A stretch of 64,000 bases of DNA from NCBI RefSeq assembly GCF_003994255.1, contig NZ_ML133851.1:124001-188000 (forward strand), given 5' to 3'. The position numbers were made by a program, and so were the translations under genes. Shown here piece after piece: positions 1-8,476 of this stretch. A model generated the notes under the pieces. The model saw nothing but the letters and a program-made list of their open reading frames with translations. It did no database searches and was not told the DNA's origin. Position 1 is the first letter of the stretch, and each line of letters starts with the position of its first letter. Origin of the DNA: Brachybacterium paraconglomeratum. GTDB lineage: Bacteria; Actinomycetota; Actinomycetes; Actinomycetales; Dermabacteraceae.

Positions 1-584
1 GGGGGCGGATGGCCTCGATCGCGCTCGCGCACGGCCCCACTCCGGGGCACCGGGCGATCGCCCGCCTCGGTGCGCCGGTGATCACCCAGAACGTCGACGG
101 GCTGCACCAGGCCGCGGGCAGCGAGGTCGTCGCCGAGCTCCACGGCAGCGCCCTGCACGCGGTGTGCCTGGGGCGGCGCTGCGACTGGCGGGCGGTGCTC
201 GCGCCGGGCGAGGGATCCTCCCCCGAAGGCCACGGCGTGCCCGGTCACTGCCCGCGCTGCGGGGAGCCGACCCGCCCGGACGTTGTCCTCTTCGACGAGC
301 AGCTGCCCTCCGCGGAGCTCGAGCTCGCCATGCGCCTCGCGCAGCGTGCGGATCTCTTCGTCGTCGTCGGCACCAGCGGTGTCGTCTTCCCCGCGGCGCA
401 GCTCGCGCCGCTGGCCCGGGAGCACGGGGCGACGACGGTGCTGGTCGACATCGCTCCGCCGCACGGCTCCTCCGAGCTGTTCGACCACGTCCTGGCCGAG
501 GACGCGCATGAGGTGCTGCCCGCCTGGGAGCGGCGCGTCCACCGCGTCGGCGGGACCTCGTTCCTCGATCCCTTCGGCGCCTGA
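1..584 (+). CDS. SIR2-family NAD-dependent deacylase (5' end outside window)
   Basis: This is the C-terminal part of a sirtuin; the reading frame is open to the window edge, so the N-terminal Rossmann GAGxS motif is not seen. Visible family features are TQNVDGLH (NAD and substrate contacts), ELHGS with the catalytic His, a four-Cys zinc module (CLGRRC, then CPRC), and GTSGVVFPA, the second NAD-binding segment. Known sirtuins remove acyl groups from lysine using NAD and act in the cytoplasm. The gene ends at a TGA facing the cysK-cysE pair, with a hairpin between them. Family assignment is secure; the acyl preference cannot be read from this fragment. Confidence 0.9.
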   Translation, partial: GRMASIALAHGPTPGHRAIARLGAPVITQNVDGLHQAAGSEVVAELHGSALHAVCLGRRCDWRAVLAPGEGSSPEGHGVPGHCPRCGEPTRPDVVLFDEQLPSAELELAMRLAQRADLFVVVGTSGVVFPAAQLAPLAREHGATTVLVDIAPPHGSSELFDHVLAEDAHEVLPAWERRVHRVGGTSFLDPFGA

Positions 585-609
585 GCGCAGCGGTCCCGGC
601 AGGCGCGCG

Positions 610-640
610 CGACCCGCGAGGCCAGGGGCCCCGCGGGTCG
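610..640. terminator. Hairpin between convergent sirtuin and cysE genes
   Basis: A 9-bp stem (CGACCCGCG pairing with CGCGGGTCG) lies between two convergent genes. No U-tract is obvious, as is common in high-GC actinobacteria. It could serve both strands. Confidence 0.6.
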
Positions 641-651
641 TCGTCTCCGGA

Positions 652-1233
652 TCAGATCCAGATCGCCGGGTCGGTGTGCTCCTCGGGATGCGCCGCACCG
701 ACGCGGACCGTCGCCGGGATGCCGACGGCGGTCGCCCGGGCCGGGACGTCCTTGACGACCACGGCGTTGGCCCCGACCTGGGCGCCCTCGCCGAGCGTGA
801 TCGGGCCGAGCACCCGGGCACCGGCCCCGATCACCACGCCGTCGCCGACCGTGGGATGGCGCTTGACCCGCTCCATCGACCGGCCGCCGAGGGTCACCCC
901 GTGGTAGAGCATCACGTCGTCGCCCACCTCGGCGGTCTCGCCGATCACGACGCCCATGCCGTGGTCGATGAAGAAGCGCCGGCCGATCGTGGCGCCGGGA
1001 TGGATCTCGATGCCGGTCACCGAGCGCGCGCCCTGGGCGAGGACGAGGGCGGGCAGCTTCGCCCCGCGCGCCCAGAGCCGATGCGCCACGCGGTGGGTCC
1101 AGATCGCGTGCAGCCCCGGGGAGGTCAGCAGGATCGCGAGGTCGTCGGTCGCCGCAGGGTCGCGGCGGTGCGCCGCCGCGAGGTCCTCCCGGACGCTCGC
1201 GACGACGCCCATCACCCGGTCCAGGGCGGCCAT
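652..1233 (-). CDS. cysE: Serine O-acetyltransferase
   Basis: CysE transfers acetyl from acetyl-CoA to L-serine, giving O-acetylserine for cysteine synthesis. The 193-aa protein has the short N-terminal helical part and then hexapeptide repeats of the left-handed beta-helix ([40 protein letters not shown]), including the [12 protein letters not shown] active-site block. The start ATG follows a GAAGGA ribosome site. It lies 11 bp downstream of cysK on the same strand, so the two cysteine enzymes are probably co-transcribed. The C-terminus ends in Ile, as in CysE proteins that insert their tail into the CysK active site to form the cysteine synthase complex. Confidence 0.95.
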   Translation of the reverse strand: MAALDRVMGVVASVREDLAAAHRRDPAATDDLAILLTSPGLHAIWTHRVAHRLWARGAKLPALVLAQGARSVTGIEIHPGATIGRRFFIDHGMGVVIGETAEVGDDVMLYHGVTLGGRSMERVKRHPTVGDGVVIGAGARVLGPITLGEGAQVGANAVVVKDVPARATAVGIPATVRVGAAHPEEHTDPAIWI

Positions 1234-1244
1234 GGCGTCCTTCC

Positions 1245-2174
1245 TCAGTCCGCGTACTGCGCGAACAGCGGCGTGGAGAGGTAGCGCTCGCCGAAGGAGG
1301 GCACGATCACCACGATGGTCTTCCCGGCGAACTCCTCGCGGGCGCCGACGCGGGCGGCGGCCTCGATCGCGGCGCCGGAGGAGATGCCCACCAGCAGGCC
1401 CTCGCCGCGTGCCACGGAGCGGGCCCGCTCCATCGCGGTCTCGGCGTCGATGTCGAGCACCTCGTCGTAGACCTCGCGGTCCAGGATCGAGGGCACGAAG
1501 TTCGCGCCGATGCCCTGGATCTTGTGGGGGCCGGGCTGGCCGCCGTTGAGGATCGCGGACTCCTCGGGCTCGACGGCGAAGACCTTCACCTCGCCCTTGC
1601 GCTCCTTGAGCACCTGGCCGATGCCGGAGATGGTGCCGCCGGTGCCGATGCCGGCGACGACCGCGTCGACCTCGCCCTCGGTGTCCGCCCAGATCTCCTC
1701 GGCGGTGGTGCGGCGGTGGATGTCGAGGTTCGCGGGGTTGTCGAACTGCTTGACCTGCACCGCGCCGGTCTCCGCCGCGATCTCCTCGGCCTTCTCGACC
1801 GCGCCCTTCATGCCCTTGGCGGCCTCGGTGAGGACCAGCTCGGCGCCGTAGGCGCGCAGCAGCATCCGCCGCTCCTTGGACATCGACTCGGGCATGGTCA
1901 GGACGACCTTGTAGCCGCGGGAGCCGCCGATCATGGCCAGCGCGATGCCGGTGTTGCCGGAGGTCGCCTCGACGATGGTCCCGCCGGGCTTCAGCTCGCC
2001 GGACTGCTCCGCGGCGTCGATCATGGCCACGCCGATGCGGTCCTTGACGGAGTTGGCGGGGTTGTAGAACTCGAGCTTGGCCAGGACGGTCGCGCGGACG
2101 TCGTCGCCCAGGCGGTTGAGCTTCACCAGCGGGGTGCGGCCGACAAGATCGGAGACGTTCTCGTAGACGGGCAT
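1245..2174 (-). CDS. cysK: O-acetylserine sulfhydrylase (cysteine synthase A)
   Basis: A PLP enzyme that makes cysteine from O-acetylserine and sulfide. The 309-aa protein shows the lysine motif NPANSVKDR near residue 40, the substrate loop TSGNTG, the phosphate-binding GTGGT, and the C-terminal [10 protein letters not shown] typical of CysK. I chose the ATG preceded by GAGGAGG at good spacing; upstream in-frame codons lie in the leader hairpin. It is first in a cysK-cysE operon. Confidence 0.96.
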   Translation of the reverse strand: MPVYENVSDLVGRTPLVKLNRLGDDVRATVLAKLEFYNPANSVKDRIGVAMIDAAEQSGELKPGGTIVEATSGNTGIALAMIGGSRGYKVVLTMPESMSKERRMLLRAYGAELVLTEAAKGMKGAVEKAEEIAAETGAVQVKQFDNPANLDIHRRTTAEEIWADTEGEVDAVVAGIGTGGTISGIGQVLKERKGEVKVFAVEPEESAILNGGQPGPHKIQGIGANFVPSILDREVYDEVLDIDAETAMERARSVARGEGLLVGISSGAAIEAAARVGAREEFAGKTIVVIVPSFGERYLSTPLFAQYAD

Positions 2175-2191
2175 GCGGTACCTCCTCGTCG

Positions 2192-2235
2192 GGCCCCGCA
2201 CGGTGCGGGGCCAAGGGTTTCTTGTGTCGATCATA
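2192..2235 (-). promoter_or_regulatory. cysK leader: TATGAT -10-like box and 9-bp hairpin
   Basis: On the minus strand a TATGAT box (2230-2235) lies just upstream of a hairpin with stem GGCCCCGCA/TGCGGGGCC (2192-2212), which sits between the likely transcript start and the cysK ribosome site. There is no good -35 match. The hairpin could affect translation or mRNA stability. Regulatory function is inferred only. Confidence 0.4.
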
Positions 2236-2416
2236 ACGGGGCGAGGCGTGAAGGGTCCGGGAGTTCGACGGGCGACCCACGGGACGCCGACGAGAGCGGC
2301 TGACGGGAGCGGCCGCGGAGACTCCCGGGGGTTCTTCCGGGGGTCGACGGGAGGAGGGGCGCGACACCAACGGAAGCCGTCCCCCTTCCCGCCGGCCGAG
2401 CCGTTACGGTCGCCTC

Positions 2417-3997
2417 ATGTCCACGTCGCGTCCGTACTCCGCCGCTCTCGACGCACCCCGCACCCGCCGTCCCTCGAGGGCCGTCCTGCTGCTGCTCGGG
2501 CTCCTGGCCGTCCTCCTGCCGGCGGCGCTCGCCCCCGCGCCCGCGCGCGCCGAGCCGCCGGCCTCCGTCGAGGTCACCGACACCACCCGCTCCGTGGACC
2601 CGGAGATCCTCGAGCACCGCCTCGCGGAGATCGACTTCCGCACCGAGGTGCGCCTGGTCGTGCTCATCCTGGACGTCACCGAGCACGACCTGGACCCGGC
2701 GGACGACAGGGCGCTGAACGACGCGGTGCTCGACCACGCCCGCAGCTCCGACCCCTCGCTGCTCTCCGCCGACGGGTCGCACTGGGCCGACGGGACGGTG
2801 ATCCTCGCCCTGGACCCCGAGAACCGGTTCCTCGGCAGCTACGGCGGGGAGGACGTGAAGCTCACCGAGGAGCAGTTCGCCGACGTCCAGGACGCCATGC
2901 GCGACCCTGCCCGGGACGGGGACTGGGACCGGTCGGTCGAGGCCGGCGCCGAGGAGTACGCCGCGCTGCTGCTGCGCCCCTGGTGGCAGCATCCCGCCGT
3001 CCTGATCGTCGCCGGCGCCGTGCTCGTCCTCGCCGGCGGCTGGGTGCTGATCGTGCTGGGGCAGCGGCGCGGTGCCCGGGAGAGGGCGGATCGCACGCGC
3101 ATCCGCCATGACGACGTGCTCGCCCGCCGCGCCCTCACCGATGCGGCAGGGCGCACCCTGCCCGACTCCTCCCCGTATGCGCAAGCCGTCGTGCGGGATC
3201 ACGAGCGGTACACGGAGACCTTCGCCGAGGCGGAGCAGCTGCGGGAGCAGGTGCCCACGGCCGAGGAGCGCTCCCGCTCCTGGGGGCTGCGCGGCCGGGA
3301 CCGGGACCTGGTGCGCCGCTGGGAGGACGAGGTCGAGGCACTCGATGCGGCCGACGACCGGATCCTCGCCGCCGCGGACCTGCTGCACCGCATGGGCGGC
3401 TGGCGCGGCAGCTGGGAGCTGGAGCTGCTGCCCCTGCGCGACTCCCTGAAGAGCCTCGGGACGGTGCGCGGAGAGCGCGGGGCGATGTCCGGGACGGAGC
3501 AGGTGCTCGCCGACCGACTGCTGGACCTGGGCGAGCACACCGAGCAGGAGATGACCGCCCTGACGGCGCGGCTGGAGGCCGACGGGATCGACCCCGACTC
3601 CGCCCTCGAGGAGCTCGACACCCTCACCCGGGAGCTCTCCGCCGCGGTCGCGGCCCTGACCCGGGCGCGGATCGACGCCCAGGCGGAGGACGACGAGGAG
3701 CGAGCCCTGCTGCAGGAGGAGGCGGAGGGCCGCGGACGACGCTACCGCTCGCTGCGCGCCCTGCGTGCGGAGCTCGAGGGGCGCGACGGGAGGAGCCCCG
3801 TCGCGGGCGAAGGCTCCGAGGACTTCTGGCGGCTGAGCCCCGTGGCCTGGTACTCCTCCTGGCACGGCTCCTCGGGCCAGGCGCTGTCGGAGCACCGGAA
3901 TCCCACGACCTCGAGCTCGTCGACCTCGAGCGTCTCCGGCTTTTCCCCGAGCAGCGGCGGCGGGTTCTCCGGCGCGGGCAGCTCGAGCCGCTTCTGA
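2417..3997 (+). CDS. DUF5129-like secreted/membrane protein
   Basis: A 526-aa protein with a signal peptide (hydrophobic stretch about residues 22-45 ending ARA), an extracytoplasmic alpha/beta domain (about 46-185), one transmembrane helix (about 194-216), then a long acidic, helix-rich cytoplasmic part. The C-terminal tail is Ser/Gly-rich and ends GSSSRF. This resembles actinobacterial DUF5129/TPM-related proteins, whose role is unknown; no catalytic motif was recognised. It is divergent from cysK and convergent with trpS. The family call rests on layout and memory, so it is moderate. Confidence 0.6.
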   Translation: MSTSRPYSAALDAPRTRRPSRAVLLLLGLLAVLLPAALAPAPARAEPPASVEVTDTTRSVDPEILEHRLAEIDFRTEVRLVVLILDVTEHDLDPADDRALNDAVLDHARSSDPSLLSADGSHWADGTVILALDPENRFLGSYGGEDVKLTEEQFADVQDAMRDPARDGDWDRSVEAGAEEYAALLLRPWWQHPAVLIVAGAVLVLAGGWVLIVLGQRRGARERADRTRIRHDDVLARRALTDAAGRTLPDSSPYAQAVVRDHERYTETFAEAEQLREQVPTAEERSRSWGLRGRDRDLVRRWEDEVEALDAADDRILAAADLLHRMGGWRGSWELELLPLRDSLKSLGTVRGERGAMSGTEQVLADRLLDLGEHTEQEMTALTARLEADGIDPDSALEELDTLTRELSAAVAALTRARIDAQAEDDEERALLQEEAEGRGRRYRSLRALRAELEGRDGRSPVAGEGSEDFWRLSPVAWYSSWHGSSGQALSEHRNPTTSSSSTSSVSGFSPSSGGGFSGAGSSSRF

Positions 3998-4040
3998 GCC
4001 GGCACCGGGCGCGCCCGCCCTGGCGCGGGCCGCGGACGAG

Positions 4041-4080
4041 GACGGGCCCGTGACCTGCCTGCGCAGGTCACAGGCCCGTC
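4041..4080. terminator. Strong bidirectional terminator hairpin
   Basis: A long inverted repeat (GTGACCTGC pairing with GCAGGTCAC around a 4-nt loop, extended by GACGGGCC/GGCCCGTC) lies between the convergent DUF5129-like and trpS genes. It probably ends transcription from both sides. Confidence 0.8.
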
Positions 4081-4095
4081 CCTGGGCAGGAGCGG

Positions 4096-5190
4096 TCAGT
4101 AGACCATCCCCATGAACTCGCGCACGCGCTGGAGGGTCTCGTCGGCCTCGGCGTTCGCGCGCTCGTTGCCGGTGCGCAGCACCTGCATCAGGTAACCGGG
4201 ATCCTGCTCGAGCTCGGCGCGGCGGGCGCGCAGCGGGGCGAGGTGGGCGTTCAGGGCCTCCGCGGTGAAGATCTTCAGGGTGCCCGCGCCGCGGTCGCCG
4301 ATCTCCTCGGCGATGTCCTCGGGGGTGCGGCCGGTGGACTGCGCGGCGATCGTGAGCAGGTTCGCGACCTCGGGGCGATCCTCGGGGTCGTAGGTGATCT
4401 GCCGGTCGGCGTCGGTCTTGGCCTTCTTGATCTTCTTGAGCGTCTCGGCCTCGTCCATCCGCAGCATGACGGTGTTGCCCAGAGACTTGCTCATCTTGTT
4501 CTCGCCGTCCAGCCCCAGGATCGTCGGCGACTCGGAGAGCAGCGCATCGGGCTCGGGGAAGTACTCCTCCCCGCCCGCGTAGCGCTCGTTGAAGCGCCGG
4601 GCGATGACGCGGGTCTGCTCGATGTGGGGCAGCTGGTCCTTGCCGACGGGCACGAGGTTGCCGTGGCAGAAGAGGATGTCTGCGGCCTGGTGCACGGGAT
4701 AGGTGAGCATGAGCCCGCCCATCGCGGACTTCCCGGCGGCGGCCAGCTCGGCCTTGACGGTGGGGTTCCGCTCCAGCTCCGGCTGGGTGACCAGCGAGAG
4801 GAAGGGCAGCATGAGCTGGTTCAGGGCGGGCACCGCCGAGTGGGTGAAGATCGTGGCGCGCTCGGGGTCGATGCCGACGGCGAGGTAGTCGGTGAGCAGC
4901 TCGCGCACCGAGCCCTGGATGTCGCCGAGGATCTCGCGGTCGGTGATCACCTGGTAGTCGGCGACGATCACCCAGGTCTCCACGCCGGCCTGCTGCAGGC
5001 GGACGCGGTTGCGCAGGGAGCCGAAGTAGTGGCCGATGTGCAGGGCGCCGGTGGGCCGGTCACCGGTGAGCATGCGCAGGCCGCTGGGGTCGCTCTCGAT
5101 CTTCTGCCAGATCGCGTCGCTGCGCCGCTGGGCGGCGTCATAGCTGGAGGGGGCGATTTCGGGGGTCACATCGGCGACGGTATCGGTCAT
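4096..5190 (-). CDS. trpS: Tryptophanyl-tRNA synthetase
   Basis: A class I aminoacyl-tRNA synthetase that charges tRNA-Trp. The 364-aa protein carries the HIGH-type motif (TGALHIGHYFGS) near residue 50 and the KMSKS loop (ENKMSKSLG), with the helical C-terminal domain ending FMGMVY. The ATG at 5190 is used; another in-frame ATG nine bases upstream is possible. It appears monocistronic, with a terminator downstream and degenerate sequence upstream. No tryptophan-linked leader or T-box was seen. Confidence 0.96.
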   Translation of the reverse strand: MTDTVADVTPEIAPSSYDAAQRRSDAIWQKIESDPSGLRMLTGDRPTGALHIGHYFGSLRNRVRLQQAGVETWVIVADYQVITDREILGDIQGSVRELLTDYLAVGIDPERATIFTHSAVPALNQLMLPFLSLVTQPELERNPTVKAELAAAGKSAMGGLMLTYPVHQAADILFCHGNLVPVGKDQLPHIEQTRVIARRFNERYAGGEEYFPEPDALLSESPTILGLDGENKMSKSLGNTVMLRMDEAETLKKIKKAKTDADRQITYDPEDRPEVANLLTIAAQSTGRTPEDIAEEIGDRGAGTLKIFTAEALNAHLAPLRARRAELEQDPGYLMQVLRTGNERANAEADETLQRVREFMGMVY

Positions 5191-5258
5191 GCCCACCATG
5201 CTATCGGCGCCCGCGCGCCCCTCCGACGCGACCGACGACAACCGGATCGTCGGGTGCC

Positions 5259-5720
5259 TCACCAGGCCAGGGAGAGCACCAGCACGGCGATGGAGAGGAG
5301 CAGCATCCCCAGACAGCTCACCCAGAAGGCGGGACCGAGGAAGCACGCCCGCAGGTGGGAGGCGGCGGCTGCGAGGAAGTAGACGACCCGGACAGGACGG
5401 CAGCACAGCCCGGAAGTCAGCGGTGAGCCGATTGGTGAGCTCGGAGAACAGGGTGGAGGGATAGCGGCCCGTCACGAGGATCGCGACATAGGACCGCGAC
5501 AGCTCGGGGTGCGCGAACAGGATCCCAGGAAGGGATCGACCAGCCCGAGCATGGCGTCCGCGACGTCCAGCGCACCATACCCGGTGGTCTCCGGCTCGTA
5601 CCCCGCGACCTCCGGGACGGCAGCGTCGTGCGGCGATCACCCGCCGACTCGTCCCTGCGCGCTGTGCGTGCCGTGTTCCAGGCATCGGACCTCCCCGACC
5701 GTGGTGAACATGTTCAGTGA
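5259..5720 (-). pseudogene. Degenerate small membrane protein gene
   Basis: Coding-like minus-strand sequence is broken into at least three frames. The first piece reads GYEPETTGYGALDVADAML, the second reads ILFAHPELSRSYVAILVTG, and the third encodes a hydrophobic C-terminus ending VLVLSLAW before a TGA. Joined by two frameshifts they would give a roughly 150-residue protein with a terminal membrane segment. I do not recognise the family. No intact start and no single open frame cover it, so decay is the simplest reading. Confidence 0.5.
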
Positions 5721-5771
5721 GCACGTCCACCGAGGTCAGTGCGACCCGAGATGATCGCACATCCGGACGGA

Positions 5772-5793
5772 GGAGCCGGTTTTCCTCGGCTCC
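5772..5793. terminator. Short hairpin downstream of the LacI-family gene
   Basis: A GGAGCCG/CGGCTCC stem with an 8-nt T-rich loop lies beyond the stop of the LacI-family gene and upstream of the degenerate ORF. It is a plausible but weak terminator. Confidence 0.35.
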
Positions 5794-5898
5794 CTTCCAG
5801 GGATGGAAGTCAGGTGATGAATACCGTGCCGTGCGGCGTTGCCGGGGTCGCTCGCGGCGTCCGACCGGAGCGAGGAAGCCCCCGGTCCGCGGCCCGGG

Positions 5899-6900
5899 TC
5901 AGGCTTCGGGGGCGGAGCCGGTGGAGCCGCGGACGACGAGCTGGGGCCGCACCACCACCAAGGTGCGGGAGGGGCGACGGGACTCCTCGCCGCCACTGAG
6001 CGCGGCGCGCACGGCCGCGCGAGCCAGGGCGGGCACGGCCTGGCGCATGGTGGTCAGCGGCGGGTTCGTCAGGGCCGACCAGAACACGTCGTCGTAGCCG
6101 ACCACGGAGACGTCCCCCGGGATCGCCAGGCCCATCGCGCGCACAGCCTCCAGGGCGCCGGCGGCCATCACGTCCGACCCGCACATGATCGCGGTGGCGC
6201 CGCGGGCGACCAGGTCGCGGGCGGCCTCGTAGCCCCCGGCGTAGGAGAAGTCGGTGTAGGAGACGGGGCGCTCCTCGCGGTCGCTGTCGGCGGAAGCCTC
6301 CTCGAAGACCCGCACCTTCTCGCGCACCGGCCAGGTGCGCTCGTCCCCCACCGCGAGGCCGATGCGGTGGTGGCCGAGGTCCTCGAGGTGCTGCAGGGTG
6401 GCGCGCACGGCGTGCTCGTCGTCGGTGGACAGGTAGGCGGCGTCCAGGTCCGGGCGCACGCCGTTGACCAGCACCAGGGGCCTCCCGGCATCGGACACCT
6501 CGCGGTAGTGGTCGATGGGGCCACCCTCCTGGGCGTGGTGCCCGGAGACGACGATGATGCCGTCCACCCCGATCGACAGGAAACGCTGCAAGATCTCTCG
6601 CTCGCGTTCAGCGGTCCGGGCACGCATGGCCACCAGGCAGTCGGCCCCGCGCGCGAAGAGCTCGGCCTCGATGCGCTCGGCCCATGAGGTGAAGACCTGG
6701 TTGTCGAGGTCGGGCACCAGCACACCGACCAGCGGCCCGGAGCGGGTGGCGGCGGTGCCGACCTCCCGCCCCAGCCGGCGGGCCGTCTCGATCACGGAAC
6801 GCCTGGTGGCCTCGTTGACCCCGGATCGCCCGTTGAGCACCCGGGAGACCGTGGCCTCGCTCACACCGGCGGCCTTGGCGATGTCGATGAGTCGCGCCAT
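5899..6900 (-). CDS. LacI-family sugar-responsive repressor
   Basis: A 333-aa LacI/GalR regulator. The N-terminal helix-turn-helix reads LIDIAKAAGVSEATVSRVLN with the usual hinge after it, followed by a periplasmic-binding-like effector domain (VGVLVPDLDNQVFTSW, then GYDDVFWSALTNPPLTT). The ATG at 6900 is chosen because GGGGAGG lies nine bases before it; the ATG at 6909 overlaps that site. It is divergent from the malto-oligosaccharide importer operon, with an operator-like repeat between, so it most likely represses that operon. The effector (maltose or a breakdown product) is inferred. Confidence 0.9.
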   Translation of the reverse strand: MARLIDIAKAAGVSEATVSRVLNGRSGVNEATRRSVIETARRLGREVGTAATRSGPLVGVLVPDLDNQVFTSWAERIEAELFARGADCLVAMRARTAEREREILQRFLSIGVDGIIVVSGHHAQEGGPIDHYREVSDAGRPLVLVNGVRPDLDAAYLSTDDEHAVRATLQHLEDLGHHRIGLAVGDERTWPVREKVRVFEEASADSDREERPVSYTDFSYAGGYEAARDLVARGATAIMCGSDVMAAGALEAVRAMGLAIPGDVSVVGYDDVFWSALTNPPLTTMRQAVPALARAAVRAALSGGEESRRPSRTLVVVRPQLVVRGSTGSAPEA

Positions 6901-6951
6901 CACACCCATCCTCCCCGGTCACGAGCGTCACCGCGCCGTGTCCGAATCGTG

Positions 6952-6983
6952 TCCTGCAAGTTCTTGCTAATTCTTGCACAGGA
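6952..6983. promoter_or_regulatory. Operator-like repeats between the LacI-family gene and the sugar importer
   Basis: The intergenic DNA has an inverted repeat with outer arms TCCTGCAAG and CTTGCACAGGA and two direct copies of TTCTTGC inside. The position, between the divergent repressor and solute-binding-protein genes, fits a LacI-family operator. Confidence 0.6.
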
Positions 6984-7060
6984 CGGCGGCAGGATCTATA
7001 TTTTCTCCCAATCCGCACGGCCACCGACGGCCAGGTGCACCACGATTCGAAGGAGAAGAC

Positions 7061-8341
7061 GTGCAGATCCGTCGCAAGAACTTCCTCGCCCTGAGCGGCA
7101 TCGCCGCCACCACCGGTGTCCTCGCCGCCTGCGGCGGCAGCAGCGACTCCGGTTCCGACAGCTCCTCCGGCGCCTCGGACGCGGGCGGCTCCTCCGAGGG
7201 CGCGGCGCCCGAGCGCGCCGATGCCGACCTCGTGATCTGGACCGACGAGGTCAAGGCCGGCGCCCTCGAGGGCCCGGCGCAGGACTGGGCCGAGGCCAAC
7301 AACCTCACCGTCGCGGTGCAGATCGTCGCCGACGACCTGCAGGGCAACTTCATCACCGCCAACCAGGCCGGCAACGGCCCCGACATGATCGTGGCCGCCC
7401 ACGACTGGATCGGGAACCTGGTGCAGAACAGCGCCATCTCCCCGGTGCAGCTGCCCTCCGGCGCCTCCGACGCGATCGCCCCGGTCGGCCTGGAGGCCGT
7501 GACCTACGACGGTCAGACCTACGGCGCCCCCTACGCCGTGGAGACCCTGGTGCTCTACGCGAACAACGAGCTCACCGACGTGCCCGAGCCCTCCACCGTG
7601 GAGGAGCTGGTCGAGGCCGGCAAGGCCGGCGGCGCCGAGAACGTGCTGTCCCTGCCGGTCGGCGAGGAGGGCGACGCCTTCCACATGCAGCCCTTCTACA
7701 CCTCCGGCGGCGGCTACCTCTTCGGCGAGGACTCCGAGGGCAACCTCGACCCCTCCGACGTGGGCGTGGGCCAGGAGGGCTCGATCTCCGCGGCCGAGAA
7801 GATCGTGGAGCTCGGCGAGCAGGGCGTGCTGAAGACCTCCATCAGCAACGACAACGCGATCTCGCTGTTCACCGACGGCAACGCCGCCTACCTGATCTCG
7901 GGCCCCTGGGCCCTGGCCGACATCCGCACCGCCGAGGTCGACTTCACCATGAGCCAGGTCCCCGGCTTCGAGGGCATGGACCCGGCGGCCCCCTTCGCCG
8001 GTGTCAACGCCTTCTTCGTCGCCTCCAGCGGCGCCAATCAGGCCTTCGCCCAGCAGTTCGCCGCCGACGTGGTCTCCTCCCCCGACATCGCCGAGGCGAT
8101 GTTCCCCGGCAACGAGCTGCCCCCGGTGAACCTCGAGCTGCAGGAGAAGCTCTCGGGCGAGTACCCCGAGGTCGTGCGCGTGGCCGAGTACGCCGAGGGC
8201 GCCTCCCCGATGCCCGCCATCCCCGAGATGGCCGCCATCTGGGAACCGCTCGGTCAGGCCGAGGCCAACCTGGTCGGCGGCGCGGACGCCGAGTCGACCA
8301 TGACCTCCGCCGGCGAGCAGATCTCCAGCCAGATCGGCTGA
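7061..8341 (+). CDS. Malto-oligosaccharide ABC transporter solute-binding lipoprotein (MalE-like)
   Basis: A 426-aa extracellular sugar-binding lipoprotein. The GTG start follows AAGGAG at six bases. The N-terminus has paired arginines, a hydrophobic stretch and a lipobox (VLAAC at about residue 23), then a Ser/Gly/Asp-rich linker, so it should be lipid-anchored outside the membrane. The mature part resembles MalE/CUT1 binding proteins (DMIVAAHDWIGNLVQN, YGAPYAVETLVLYANNEL). Two permeases and two GH13 enzymes follow on the same strand, so maltodextrins are the likely ligand. No transport ATPase is encoded here; a shared MsiK-type ATPase elsewhere is the known actinobacterial solution. Confidence 0.9.
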   Translation: MQIRRKNFLALSGIAATTGVLAACGGSSDSGSDSSSGASDAGGSSEGAAPERADADLVIWTDEVKAGALEGPAQDWAEANNLTVAVQIVADDLQGNFITANQAGNGPDMIVAAHDWIGNLVQNSAISPVQLPSGASDAIAPVGLEAVTYDGQTYGAPYAVETLVLYANNELTDVPEPSTVEELVEAGKAGGAENVLSLPVGEEGDAFHMQPFYTSGGGYLFGEDSEGNLDPSDVGVGQEGSISAAEKIVELGEQGVLKTSISNDNAISLFTDGNAAYLISGPWALADIRTAEVDFTMSQVPGFEGMDPAAPFAGVNAFFVASSGANQAFAQQFAADVVSSPDIAEAMFPGNELPPVNLELQEKLSGEYPEVVRVAEYAEGASPMPAIPEMAAIWEPLGQAEANLVGGADAESTMTSAGEQISSQIG

Positions 8342-8356
8342 CCCTCCCTCCGTCAC

Positions 8357-8428
8357 GGAGCGGGCAGCACGCCCGCTCCCCCGGCTCCCCCGGACGGGGT
8401 GCGACATCACGGCGTCGCACCCCGTCCG
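8357..8428 (+). terminator. Two intercistronic hairpins between binding protein and permease genes
   Basis: The first stem is GGAGCGGGC/GCCCGCTCC with a 5-nt loop (8357-8379). The second is a perfect 15-bp stem with an 8-nt loop (8391-8428, arms CGGACGGGGTGCGAC and its complement). Such structures after a malE gene typically stabilise the upstream message and reduce read-through, giving more binding protein than permease. Confidence 0.65.
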
Positions 8429-8476
8429 ACCGGCCTGCCCGGTCACCCCCGCCACCCCGTGAAAGGCCCCGTCGCC

